From the NCBI GenBank assembly GCA_015698045.1, contig BLAL01000059.1:1059001-1123000 (forward strand): a DNA stretch of 64,000 nucleotides, given 5' to 3'. Below the pieces are notes generated by a model. The model made no database searches and was not told the DNA's origin. It worked only from the letters and a program-made list of their open reading frames with translations. The translations under genes were made by a program, and so were the position numbers. Numbering within the stretch: position 1 is the stretch's first letter; each line of letters begins with the position of its first letter. Source of the DNA: Rhizophagus clarus (Eukaryota; Glomeromycota; Glomeromycetes; Glomerales; Glomeraceae). Positions 11,057 to 22,049 of the stretch are shown here, in pieces.

Positions 11057-12048
11057 GCTAGATAGTGATGTGTAGTCAGATCACATACATTATTATATTA
11101 TTTTTTCTGACGTAATAATATTTAGTTATAAATATAATACTTAAAATGGCATACATAAAATGTAAAATATGGCCTTTTTCTGATGACCTAATACATCAAG
11201 AAGCGCGTAATGAAGCAATAAAAGCAGGATATAGACACTACACAGTCAAGGCATTAATTGATACATCATTCAGAGCAAATAAAATTAGCAAAAGCTTAGC
11301 CGATAGGCTTGGAAGAAAATATGGTAATCATTATAAGAATAAAAATGTGATAAACTCATTGGGTACTATAGATTGTCTATATTTATCCCTCTGATATAAG
11401 GGAAAAGATATACTAGTATTTGGTAGTGACAATATTTTTAATGATTTTGAGGTTATCAAAAAGCCATGTGCTGATCTTGTATTAGGATTACCATGGCTAT
11501 ACCTTCGTAATGCAAAAATTGATATACAGAAAGAAGGGATAAAAATCTATGGCGATTTTGTGCCATTTTGCAAGGGTCCAGATAATTCTGATTCTGAGGC
11601 AGAATCATCCAAATCTGATTCAACCGAGCTTAGAAAGAGGGTTAAAAAATTAGAACAAACTGTAGACTGGATAGGAACTTACATAGAAAAGCAAACTGGC
11701 CTAGAGGCTGGCAAAGAACTAACAGATTCATCTGAGTCAAGTTTAGTTGAAGAAGCTTATACGATAGAGTAGTGTTCTGCAAACGATTTGGTCAAATCAA
11801 ATCAATTCAGATTTGATTTGAAGTTTGATTTGATTCGATTTGATAATTTTGATTTGCAAATCAAATCCAAACTTAAAAACAAGATTTGAGTTCAAATCCA
11901 AATTAAAAAAAAAAGATTTGATTCGATTTCAAATCAAATTCAAATTAGCTTAAACTAATTCAATCAAATCTGAATCAAATCTGACAAATCCAAATCAAAT
12001 CCAAATCAAATCGAATTAAATATACATGATCTGGTTAAACGTAATTAC

Positions 12049-14164
12049 AGGACCCCAAACAATACTAATATAACTCACAAATGTATAAAGGCAGGGTCAT
12101 GTGACTTGCCGATCTAATCAGATAATCTGAATATCTGATCTTTTTTTTAATCATTTATCAGTTTATTTTTGTAGTGTTGCCAGACGAAAGGTACGACCGG
12201 ACTTTTGAAATTAAGGTAAGGGAGGGTGAGAAGTGTTTTTTGGTGTTTTTTTTAACTAATTAATTAATTATTTTTTATTTTTATTTTTTGTAGTGTTGTC
12301 AGATGAAAGGCACAACCAGACTTTTGGAATTAAGGTAAGAGAGGGGTTAGGGGAGGTGTTTCGTTATTTTTTTTTAATTAATTTAAGTATTAACTTTTTT
12401 TTACTTTTTGTAGTATTGCCAGACGAAAAGCACGACCGGACTTTTGGAATTAAGGTAAGGGAGGGTGATAAGTGTTTTTCGGTGTTTTTTTTAACTATTT
12501 AATTAATTATTTTTTATTTTTATTTTTTTGTAGTATTGCCAGACAAAATGCATGACCGGACTTTTGGAATTAAGGTAAGGGAGGGGTTGGGGGAGGTGTT
12601 TTGTTGTTTTTTTTAATTAATTTAAGTATTAACTTTTTTTTTACTTTTTGTAGTGTTGCCAGACGAAAAGCACTACCAGACTTTTGGAATTAAGGCAAGA
12701 GAGGGTGGGGAAGTGTTTTTCAGTGTTTTTTTTAACTATTTAATTAATTATTTTTTTTTTATTTTTTGTAGTATTGCCAGACGAAATGCACGACCGGACT
12801 TTTGGAATTAAGGTAAGGGAAGGGTTGGGGGAGGTGTTTTGTTGTTTTTTTTTAATTAATTAAATATTAACTTTTTTTTTTACTTTTTGTAGTGTTGCCA
12901 GACAAAAAGCATGACTGGACTTTTGGAATTAAGGTAAGGGAGGGTTGGGGGAGGTGTTTCGTTATTTTTTTTTAATTAATTAAGTATTAATCTTTTTTTT
13001 TATTTTTTTGTAGTGTTGCCAGACGAAAAGTATGACTGGACTTTTGGAATTAAGGTAAGGGAGGGTGGGGAAGTGTTTTTCGGTATTTTTTTTAACTAAT
13101 TAATTGTTTTTTTTTTTATTTTTTTGTAGTGTTGCCAGACGAAAAGCACGATCAGACTTTTGGAATTAAGATAAGGGAGAGTGGGGAAGTGTTTTTCGGT
13201 GTTTTTTTTAACTATTTAATTAATTATTTTTTTTTATTTTTTTGTAGTGTTGCCAGACGAAATGCATGACCAGACTTTTGGAATTAAGGTAAGGGAGGGT
13301 TGGGGGAGGTGTTTCGTTGTTTTTTTTTTTAATTAATTAAGTATTAACTTTTTTTTTTACTTTTTGTAGTGTTGCCAAACGAAAAGCACGACCAGACTTT
13401 TGAAATTAAGGTAAGGGAGGGTTGGGGGAGGTGTTTCATTGTTTTTTTTTAATTAATTAAGTATTAACCTTTTTTTTTATTTTTTTGTAGTGTTGCCAGA
13501 CGAAAAGCATGATCGGACTTTTGGAATTAAGGTAAGGGATGGTAGGGGAAGTGTTTTTCGGTATTTTTTTTAACTAATTAATTGTTTTTTTTTTGTTTTT
13601 TTGTAGTGTTGCCAGACGAAAAGCACGACCAGACTTTTGGAATTAAGGTAAGGGAGGGTTGGGGGAGGTATTTCGTTATTTTTTTTTAATTAATTAAGTA
13701 TTAATTTTTTTTTTATTTTTTGTAGTGTTGCCGGACGAAAAGCATGACCGGACTTTTGGAATTAAGGTAAGGGAGGGTGGGGGAAGTGTTTTTCAGTATT
13801 TTTTTTAACAAATTAATTATTTTTTTTTTATTTTTTGTAGTGTTGCCGGGCGAAAAACATGACCAGACTTTTGGAATTAGGGTATTAAAACCCGAAAAAG
13901 AATAATAAAAATAAATAAATTTGGTATAAAATACCGAAAAAAAGTGAAAAAATAAATAAAATAAAATAAATTTTGGTAAATACCGAGTAATTTAATTTAC
14001 CGAAATTAGTATTTTTTAAAAATAAATCCACGTATATCTATTATAAACTCTACACAAACATAATATCCCAAATTGACCGATCCAATTTGTAGGTTTAAAA
14101 AGTAATTTCATATAAACTCTACGCAAACCCGTATGTGAGTTATATTGGTATTATTCGGGGTCCT
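12049..14164. mobile_element. Satellite-bearing element nested in the hAT-like element
   Basis: Inverted ends of about 30 bp start AGGACCCC, continue AATACTAATATAACTCAC, and mirror at 14136-14164. A perfect 8-bp duplication, GTAATTAC, flanks it (12041-12048 and 14165-14172). Inside are a leader (TATAAAGGCAGGGTCATG...), fifteen 120-bp satellite units and a trailer (TACCGAAAAAAAGTG..., CTCTACGCAAAC). Related leader, array and trailer sets occur at 38577-39293 and, inverted, at 46069-47228. The duplication length fits hAT-like elements, but the terminus AGGACC is not a classic hAT end, so the class is uncertain. Confidence 0.75.
12170..13890 (+). repeat. 120-bp satellite array with exon-like cassette, 15 units
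   Basis: Fifteen units repeat every ~117-122 bp from 12173 to 13842. Each has a ~41-nt core (TGTTGCCAGACGAAAAGCAC, then GACCGGACTTTTGGAATTAAG). The core is preceded by a poly-T tract ending TTTTGTAG and followed by GTAAGGGAGGG. Between cores lies TAACTAATTAATTA. These are the parts of an intron-exon-intron: donor, branch-point-like word, pyrimidine tract and acceptor. Arrays of the same unit lie at 5520-5649 with 36957-37530, 38640-38990, 42200-43690 (inverted) and 46370-47150 (inverted). Confidence 0.9.
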
Positions 14165-15003
14165 GTAATTACCGTAAATATTATTAGTAGTTACTGCAAC
14201 CACATGATGTCCAGCCCTCCTTAAACACACTAAAGAAATATGTTTCGCAACATTTTTTTATTAATAATGCGTTGCAAAATGCATTTTTTATTTAAATAAT
14301 TAAAAAAAAACATTTCGCAATGTTTTTTTTATTAGTATTGTGTTGCGAAATGCATTTTTTTATTAAATTAATTTAAAAAAAATGTTTCGCAACATTTTTA
14401 TTAATATTGCATTGCAAAACGCATTTTTTTATTTAAAATTCAACAAATCAAACCAAATTATAAATCTATTTGAATGAATTTGATTTGATTTGAATTTGAA
14501 TTTGATTTGAATCGAATCAAATTTAAATCAAATCAAATCAAATTCGAATTAAATTTCAAATCAGATTTGAATGGTTTGATTCAAATCTGAATTCAAACTT
14601 TTCAGATTTGATTTGATCAAATCAAATTTCAAATCTAACCTGATTTGGTCTAATTTGATTTGTGCGGAACACTACGATAGAGGAACTCAGGAAATCTGAT
14701 TCAGATAATATGCCACCTATCATCATAAAAAGGAAGATTCACAATGAGAATAAAAAATCTGTCAATAAGAAGGTAAAACCTAGAAGGAATCCAACCCGAG
14801 CTTGTAAAAATAATTGAATCAGCCAAATTATCTAAGTAATGGGTAACTGGCTTTATTATTGTTAAGAATATAAGGCAAGATAGGGTAGTAGGCGTGTCGA
14901 TTATCCTAAACTATGTGATTATCTGGAAGTCCGATCCAGTGATAATTAATAGTTATATTTTTTTTTCTTCATACATAATTAGACTAATTTCAGCAGATAA
15001 GGA

Positions 15004-15171
15004 ATGGAAAACGATAAGAAAAAGGAGTCAGAGACTCAAAGCTATGCTTTCTCATCCAATAATTTACCTAGCGAGCCTGGGGAAGCAATCAAGGTATTTG
15101 AGAAAAATTTGGAGAGACTAGAAAACCTTGTAAAATTGTTTAAAAGCAATGTGAATAAAATGTTTGATTAA
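15004..15171 (+). CDS. Small coiled-coil protein of the giant element
   Basis: A 55-residue frame beginning MENDKKKESETQ and ending in an amphipathic, leucine-rich helix (FEKNLERLENLVKLFKSNVN). It is intact, unlike its neighbours. Its TAA overlaps the ATG of the next frame (TAATG, 15169-15173), a compact arrangement more typical of viruses than of fungal genes. Function is unknown. It is short, so it could be a chance frame; the overlap and the continuity of the next frame across a transposon support it. Confidence 0.45.
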   Translation: MENDKKKESETQSYAFSSNNLPSEPGEAIKVFEKNLERLENLVKLFKSNVNKMFD

Positions 15172-15338
15172 TGCTAGTCTGGAGAAATGATTATCATCTC
15201 AGAAGAATTGCTGAGCCATGCACTGCGCCTTCGGCCAAATTGTGTGACAAAATAAATTTTTTCCACAAACAAACATGAGAAAAAAATGTGAAAGAAGGTC
15301 TAGTTGCAACACAGGGCCTACCATATAAGTAAATAATA

Positions 15339-16000
15339 CACAGGTCGAATGAAAAAAAATCAGATTTTGCTCTATTTAAAATAGCCTTGCCGACTTCAAT
15401 ATAGAATATGCCAAATTTTGCTTATTTTAGTATAGCCATATCTATTTTTGCCGATTTTTGTTAAATTCTGATTTTTCAGTCATAAATGCCGATTTTAGCG
15501 GCCAATTTTTACCTTTTTTTAAATAAATGCCGATATTTAAACCAGAGATATTATATTTATTATATACTTTACCCTTTTCGTATAGTTTGAATAAAGGATT
15601 TTATCTTATTTAAAATTCCCTTGCCGACTTCAATAAGGCTTTGCCGATTATTTTACTAATTTTTTGCCAATTTTTGTTAACTTCCGATTTTTCATCCAGA
15701 AATGCCGATTTTAGCGGCCGATTTTTACCTTTTTTTTAATTAAATGCCGATATTTAAACCGGAGATATTATATTTAGTGTAAACTTTACCGCTTTTGACA
15801 CAGGTCGAATAAAGATTTTACTCTATTTAAAATAGCCTTTGCTGATATTTAAATTGTAATATTTCGTAATTTTACATCATAGGATTTTTGAAATTATTTA
15901 TTATACTAATAAATATAAGATACTATTCTAAATATTCTACTTGTTTTGTACATTGAATTCCCAGTTGGTTCGATTTCACAAACAATAACTGAAGTATTCA
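15339..16000. repeat. Left subterminal repeats of the Plavaka-like element
   Basis: The terminal segment (ACACAGGTCGAAT, then TTTACTCTATTTAAAATAGCC, CCGACTTCAATA, ATGCCGATTTTAGCGGCC) is repeated about three times at intervals of ~220-230 bp, starting near 15339, 15575 and 15797. The later copies are degenerate. Reiterated subterminal words are the expected transposase-binding zone of CACTA-type elements. Confidence 0.7.
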
Positions 16001-16394
16001 TAAGGTTGAACAGTGATAATCGAAACTGATGAGATCGCATTGATAAGGCCTATTCCTAAAAAGTTAATTAATCACATTTAATTAAACGCTATTTAATTGT
16101 ACTATTTTTTTTTTTTTCAAAAAAAAACTTTCTTTCTGAAAGAAGAGTCTGCCTCCTATACCATTTGCCGTCGTGCATAGTGTGTTATAGAAAAGGTGGG
16201 CTAGATGGCCACCTAAAGTTTGTAAATAACTCTGGTACCAAAGTTGATGATCTATTTACTATACATAGACCTCTCGCTTCGAATTTTGGTTATGATAATT
16301 CCGCCTCCTCTGTCGCATTATTCGTCAAAGTCTAAATAGATATTATTATGACTTATGAGTAAAATATTTACAATAATAATGTAAATTCTTTAAT

Positions 16395-16660
16395 CATAGT
16401 TAAAATAGGCATGATGGGATAACTCATATATCATGAGCTCTGTCTGTGCGAAGTGCCATTTTATTTATAATCAAAGTAGACTTAAGTCGTAAGTAACTTT
16501 GATTATCATTAATTAGGAAAGTACATGTAACGAAAATCCTTTATCAAGGGGTAAAATAGGCATGATGGGATAACTCATATATCATGAGCTCTGTCTGTGC
16601 GAAGTGCCGTTTTATTTATAATCAAAGTAGGCTTAAGTCGTAAGTAACTTGATTATAACA
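16395..16660. repeat. Tandem pair of ~155-bp repeats
   Basis: Two near-identical copies (16400-16510 and 16552-16650) share AAAATAGGCATGATGGGATA, CTCATATATCATGAGCTCTG and AAGTAGRCTTAAGTCGTAAG. Further on, GCCGATTTGCAATACA recurs at 16752 and 16929. All of it lies between the left end and the 3' end of the transposase gene; 16661-17147 holds no gene. Confidence 0.75.
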
Positions 16661-17147
16661 ATGATGATTATTGGAGAATTAAGTTAAACATTTTTGAATA
16701 AGTGCCGTATTAATTTAATGTAATTGTTACCCTTTTCAAATAAGAAGGGCCGATTTGCAATACAGCTTTGCTGGCCTTAAATGTATTTATATAGCCAGAA
16801 TAATTGTTTTATACTTTATGTGATATTTAATTAAAATAAAATAAACCTTTGATATCTAAAAATTATTACATGATTAGAGTTATTAATCACAAAGTATGGT
16901 GCTTGTATCGTAATGCCGTAATAAAAGACCGATTTGCAATACAACTTTGCCAGCTCAAAATAAGATCTCTTGTTATCTGAATTATCTGATTTTTCACGCG
17001 GTTAGAATTAATTACGGTATATGTAACCTTTATCGTTATTCTTGTGCCAAAAAAAAATGATTGTTATAATTTAATCAAATACAAATGCTATAATTGAATT
17101 CACCATTCCGATTTTACATATAATTCATTTTATATTATATAAAGTTT

Positions 17148-20100
17148 TTAAAACGAAATTTTTTTATTTAAAGGAATCACAGCCATATATTCTTTTGTTT
17201 TTCTCGTCCCAGTATCAAAATTACATTTAATGAATTTTCCTATTATATGATGTATGGGTATAATACTGTCTCTTCTCATATCATAAAACTCATTTGTCCA
17301 TAATTCCATATTACATGATTTTATGTCGTTATCTACTTGGCAATAATATCTTGTACTATGATCTTGAACCGGTTTGTACCATTTGACTAACGCTAATGAA
17401 TGGGTTAATGATCGTGAACTATTTAAATGAATAGTATGCTCAAAATAAAATTGTACTTGACCGGGATAAACATCGATCGATCCATCATAATGTACAAATC
17501 GAGCTAATATATATGAAGATTTTTCGTGATGAGCAGCCTGAACAGAACCATATATGTCCGCCCCAATTCTTATTCTCCCATATTGTATAATTCTAGGGTT
17601 TACGACAGTACCGTTATTTGAACCTATTATAGAGTAGATGGAGATGAAACAATAATCATTATACAAACTATTATAAAATTCTACCAGTAGGTCCAAAATT
17701 TGGTTTGGAAGGGTAGTTTCTTTGCGCGGTTTCATTAGCAACCCAGGAAAATATTCCGTTCTGTAAGCCGAATCTTCCTCAATAAGAGATAGTCTTATAA
17801 AATTTTGATACTCATCGCTCGCAAAATCATCAAGTGCAGCCAAGCTGCCAACAGATTTTCTTGGTTCTATTATCTCCAAGGAGGAAAATAAGTGATCGTT
17901 GTCACAATTTGAGAGGAAGTATTGAAGGATTGTATTTTCGGACATAATTCTTAGTAGTTCAGGTTCAATATTACGTCTGCTATTATTATAAGAACCTACA
18001 ATTTTTAAAAATAATTAATAACATTGCGATTTTCAAATCGGAAAAATTAAATTACGTACCTAAAATTCCGTTCATCCGTTCAAAGCTATAACACCAGAAT
18101 AAGGACAAAGGACCATAGTCTAATGCGCATTCACAGATATGGAGACAGAGATGCAGATTAGGACTTATTTTTTCTTGACCATATTTTTGTTCAATTAATT
18201 TGTTCATCTCTATCAGTCTTGTAAACGCTTCATTTAACATATTTTTTTGTAGCTCTCGGTTTGTTAAGATCTTGCAAGCACGCACGAAATATGCAAGAAT
18301 TTTTCGGTTGATGTATCCAAGGAAACTCCATGTGATAGGTATTGCAAAAATTAACATGAAGGTTTTCCACATGTCCGCCGTGAAACTTGAGAATCCTTCA
18401 CCGGTAGCTATTCTGACAGGGCGGCGTCCAAGGTCACTTGGGAACTTTATCATGTCAGCTCTCTCTTGCATAATTTTGAGCTTTTCGTTATTTAATATAC
18501 CTTCGCCTATCCAGAGTTTCGTTACGATCCATTTCGCAATACCGAGAAAAAGGCAATGCATAGGATCAACCACGCAAAAGCGAACAGGATTAAAATAAAG
18601 CAAGCGGTATATCTTCGACCAGCGAACATGATGTTCAGAGACATGGGCTCTTCGTGCTTCTTCAGTTGCACATTGTTTCCACTCACTTACTTTTTCTCTT
18701 ATTTCATTAATATCTCGCTCAACAAACCAGTCGTCTAAATCTGCAAACCCCTCAAAATTTGGTTGATTGTTTATAAAATTTGCCGATTTGTAACATCGGT
18801 AGCATGCAATACGAGCCGAGATGAAACCACCTAATTTTCGAGACGCAGGGACGTCGCTAGAACAGCCAATGATTGCACCACGGACAAATCGACCGTTATT
18901 GTGTTCGTTTGTTTTTATAAAATAGCCATTCCACAAACGATTTAACTGGTTAACGATCGGATACAAATAATTGTTAATTTCATGTTGGCTTGGTTCTTTC
19001 GGACCAGGCATTACTGCTAGTGTGAGAATATTGTGTGGCTTGAAGCGTTCATTACGCGGCAAATTACAAAAAACGGCATAAATCACACCAACATAATATT
19101 GTGAATTTACGAATGGCTGGAACCAATCCATATTTAACATTAATCTGATATGAGTATCGGCAAATTCTTTTGTAAAAAACAGCGCACCATCATCATCTGT
19201 AAATCTTTTCCAGGCCCTACCATCATAGATATCGAATAAAGCTTCAGTTCCGTTTTTCCTTTCTGACCACTTCCGACATGACATTTCAAAATTTTTGCGA
19301 TTAAAAAAAAGGGTCAATTGTTGCTTAATATTTATTAACGGGAATGTTATTATCAGACGGAAAATGGGATTATTACTACTATTATTACTATCTATTTTCG
19401 TTAATAGAGGGTTATTGCATTGTTGTCGAAATCGTTCTATTCTGTGATTTGGATAGTTTACAAAACTGCAAGTTGGTATTTCAGTATTGTCTAATAATTC
19501 TTTTATATCATACAATTTGTGACATCTGTCACAGGCTGCATATTTAATTATCGTTGTGGATATCTCCAATACCTTTTTAGCCATATATAAAGAGGAAGGA
19601 AAAGATGAAAATTTATTTTCATCTATTGTCAAAAGAAAAAATCTTAAGAACTTGAACAAAGAATCTATAGCTACATTGAAAAGTTTAAATTGTTGTTGAT
19701 ATTGTAATATCCACAAAATAGTCCAAGTATAATTATCATTAATGTTAATGTTAGGAAGAATTGGTTCGCCGTCATCAAAATCTGTTGATGCAAAATTGAC
19801 TTCCTCATCGTCATCATCTTCATAATCATCGGAATAATTAGAATCGCTATCTTCAGTATCTCCATTTTTATCGTCATCATCTTCAGAATCCCCATCTTGA
19901 TCATTCTCGTTTTTTACATTATCCAATAATAAATTTTCAAGAACAAGATCAGATATTTTTCCTTTCTTTATCGTTCGATGTTTTGCCGATTCATGTATAG
20001 GTGTCTTCTTTGTTAAAAAGAAATAGTTTCTTGTGAGTAATGGTTCAATATCTTCGGACAATGGTTCAATATCTTCGGACAATTGTTCAATATCTTCGGA

Positions 20101-20361
20101 TAATTGTTCAGTTATATCAGGTGATGTATCATTTATCCCTTGTATTGGGTCGCATTCCATTACATCTTCATCAACAGCATCAGATGATATAACATTTGAA
20201 GAACCTTCTTGATAATTGTTACCAAAATTATTATTCGCATTAGATTTTAATTTATATTTTAACTCATGTTTCAGTTTAGTCCTTGGATCAACCAATTTAC
20301 CGTTACATTCTTTACAGAAACAATGCACTTTGGTTCTGGTTCTTGTATCTAGAAATTCCGA

Positions 20362-20364
<3 letters not shown>
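17148..20364 (-). CDS. Plavaka/TNP2-like transposase
   Basis: DDE-type transposase expected to cut and join the CAC...GTG ends of its element. Two exons: 20364-18060 and 17995-17148, with donor GTACGTAAT and acceptor GTAG. Joining them in frame gives about 1,050 residues with no stop. The N-terminus has a small Cys cluster (CFCKEC), then an acidic low-complexity region (~80-190) and another Cys pair (CDRCHKLYD). The catalytic half shows the family landmarks NMDWFQPF, VVDPMHCLFLGIAKW and, straddling the splice site, FERMNGILG followed by RNIEPEL. This pattern matches the large transposases of fungal Plavaka elements. A 33-nt A-run (sense strand) lies immediately before the ATG. The gene looks functional, unlike its partner gene and host element. 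Confidence 0.85.
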
Positions 20365-20396
<32 letters not shown>

Positions 20397-20399
<3 letters not shown>

Positions 20400-22049
20400 G
20401 AATTGCAAATCAATCTAATTGGTTCGGCAATCCCGATTCTTGGTCCATTTTTGTCAAGGCACAGCTTGGTAATTAAGCTATTTTGATAATAACACATGAC
20501 AATGATGTCAAGACCAATGTATTTTATCAAATATTAAAATATAATTTTATTTTTGCTAATTTTCTAATTAAATTTAGTATTAAGGGGTATAATTATACTA
20601 GAAAATTTTTTCAAATTCAATTAATCCGATTCTTGAAACATGTCAATCGACTTACTAATAAATCTCATATATCATCACAAATTCGAAAGATCCAAATAAT
20701 TTAAGTAGAGATGTAGCAATTTCCTATTCACAGATCAAAATGCGAGAGTTATAAAAAAAGTGTCTTAGTTGTTCGCAACTGCAACAACATCAAAATTTAA
20801 CACTTGGCCTATTCTTTCGAATATATCAAAAATTAGGAAAAACTATATTTCATTTTTTTTTTATATATTTTCTTTCAAGTCGTCAATTTCTAGTACATCA
20901 GTATCATTTAAAGCTGTTAACGAGATATCAAATATTTATTATTTTATCTTTTATTGAGTCGCTTACAATAATACGTTGAGTTATAGCATATATACGTTTA
21001 TTCTAACAATCAGTCATGGTTAAAATTACTTGTTAATTAATAGAATTGTTTTAATAAATCTTTAATTCTTCTTTTGCCCTTGGCAGTTGGCACAGACGTA
21101 CAGTTTGTTAATACCACGTGACTAGATAGTGCATAAATGTCACCCGACGTGATTGGCAGGAGCTATAAAGTTTGTTTGCGTTTACCGCGTTTACCATGCA
21201 CGTTCTACAAATCGGTGATTTCCAATTTATTTACGTTTACTATAAATTTGCTCGTGAGTATGGTACATTTGCGTATGTTTACCACGCTTTCTTTCTTTTT
21301 TCTCCACGTTTTAGTACAATGCAACAAATTTTCTTTGTTGCCTTTCGTTTTTTTCGTTAATGGTTGACGATATTTTTCGCCTTATTTTTCGCCTTATTTT
21401 CGTCGGCTTAACAAAGTAAGCATATTTCTTTTCGCCAATTATATTTCCTGTCGGAAAAACCAGCTTCCATAAGTATAACTTTATCAAGCTTCAAATGTGT
21501 TATTACTAATTTGGACATGTTATTTATGATAATGATATAATATTTAGTTTATTAATATATTTTAATTAATTCATTGATATACTTTATTGATATATTTTAA
21601 TTAATTTATTGATATTTTTAATTATTAATTGTTTACTGATATATTTTAATTAATTTATTGATATATTCTATTAATTGATAACGCTATAATATTTAGTTTA
21701 TTGATATATTTTAATTAATTGATAGCGATATAATATCTAGTTTACTGATATATTTAAATATTGATTGATTTATCTTAATTTAATTAATGTAGTTTACTGA
21801 TTATTTTAAATAATACATTTTAATTAATTGAAAGCGATATAATATCAAGTTTATTTAATTTATTGATTTATTTTAATTAATATTGATAGCGATATATTTT
21901 ATTAAATGATAACGAGTCTTATTAATTTAATCTATCTTTTATTTTAATCAGACGATAACGAAAATGGTTCAGAAGACGTAAGTAACAGTTATATATAGAG
22001 CCTTTGTTTCTTGTTTAATCTTTAAATTATCAAATTATCAAATATCATA
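20397..22049. other. Divergent intergenic region of the Plavaka-like element
   Basis: About 1.65 kb between the two divergent genes, presumably holding both promoters. 21530-21930 is a degenerate tandem repeat of TATTGATATATTTTAATTAATT with AATTGATAGCGATATAATATC. Two short Phe-rich frames near 21137-21367 look like chance. No individual promoter box stands out. Confidence 0.5.

Larger units (their letters stand above)
11770..14674. mobile_element. hAT-like non-autonomous transposon (TTTGATTTG-word family)
   Basis: The inverted ends are TAGTGTTCTGCA and the complement of TGCGGAACACTA. The 8-bp target duplication is CGATAGAG (11762-11769 and 14675-14682). Excising the insert plus one target copy restores the protease frame exactly, which proves the borders. 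Subterminal regions (11785-12030 and 14440-14665) are built of words such as AAATCAAATTTGATTTG. Next to the right one are hairpin repeats with TTTCGCAACATTT (14235-14430). The core is a separate inserted element (12049-14164). No transposase is present. Confidence 0.93.
11146..14835 (+). pseudogene. Retropepsin-like aspartic protease gene, split by a hAT-like element
   Basis: The gene runs 11146-11769 and resumes in the same frame at 14683, ending at TAA 14833-14835. The 2.9-kb insert (11770-14674) and its duplicated target lie between. The N-terminal part has the retropepsin-like sequence ALIDTSFRANKISKSLADRL, with the active-site triad read as DTS instead of DTG or DSG. About 75 residues later comes LGLPWLYLRNAKID, matching the ILGLPWL flap-end motif of retropepsins. 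The C-terminal part is an acidic Ser-rich region, a short coiled coil, and a basic tail after the insertion. An in-frame TGA lies at 11392 and another at 14815. It follows the polymerase by 90 bp on the same strand. An aspartic protease would be unusual for Polintons, which normally use an adenovirus-like cysteine protease. The family call rests on two motifs. Confidence 0.7.

Noticed and set aside
12293-12502. Open frame with LPDEKHDRTFGIK repeats as a gene
   Set aside because: It is the satellite core read through its linker. No start context, and other units break the frame. Reported as a splice-cassette observation instead.
14894-15121. 75-residue frame starting MSIILNYVII
   Set aside because: Overlaps the better-supported small frame 15004-15171; composition looks random.
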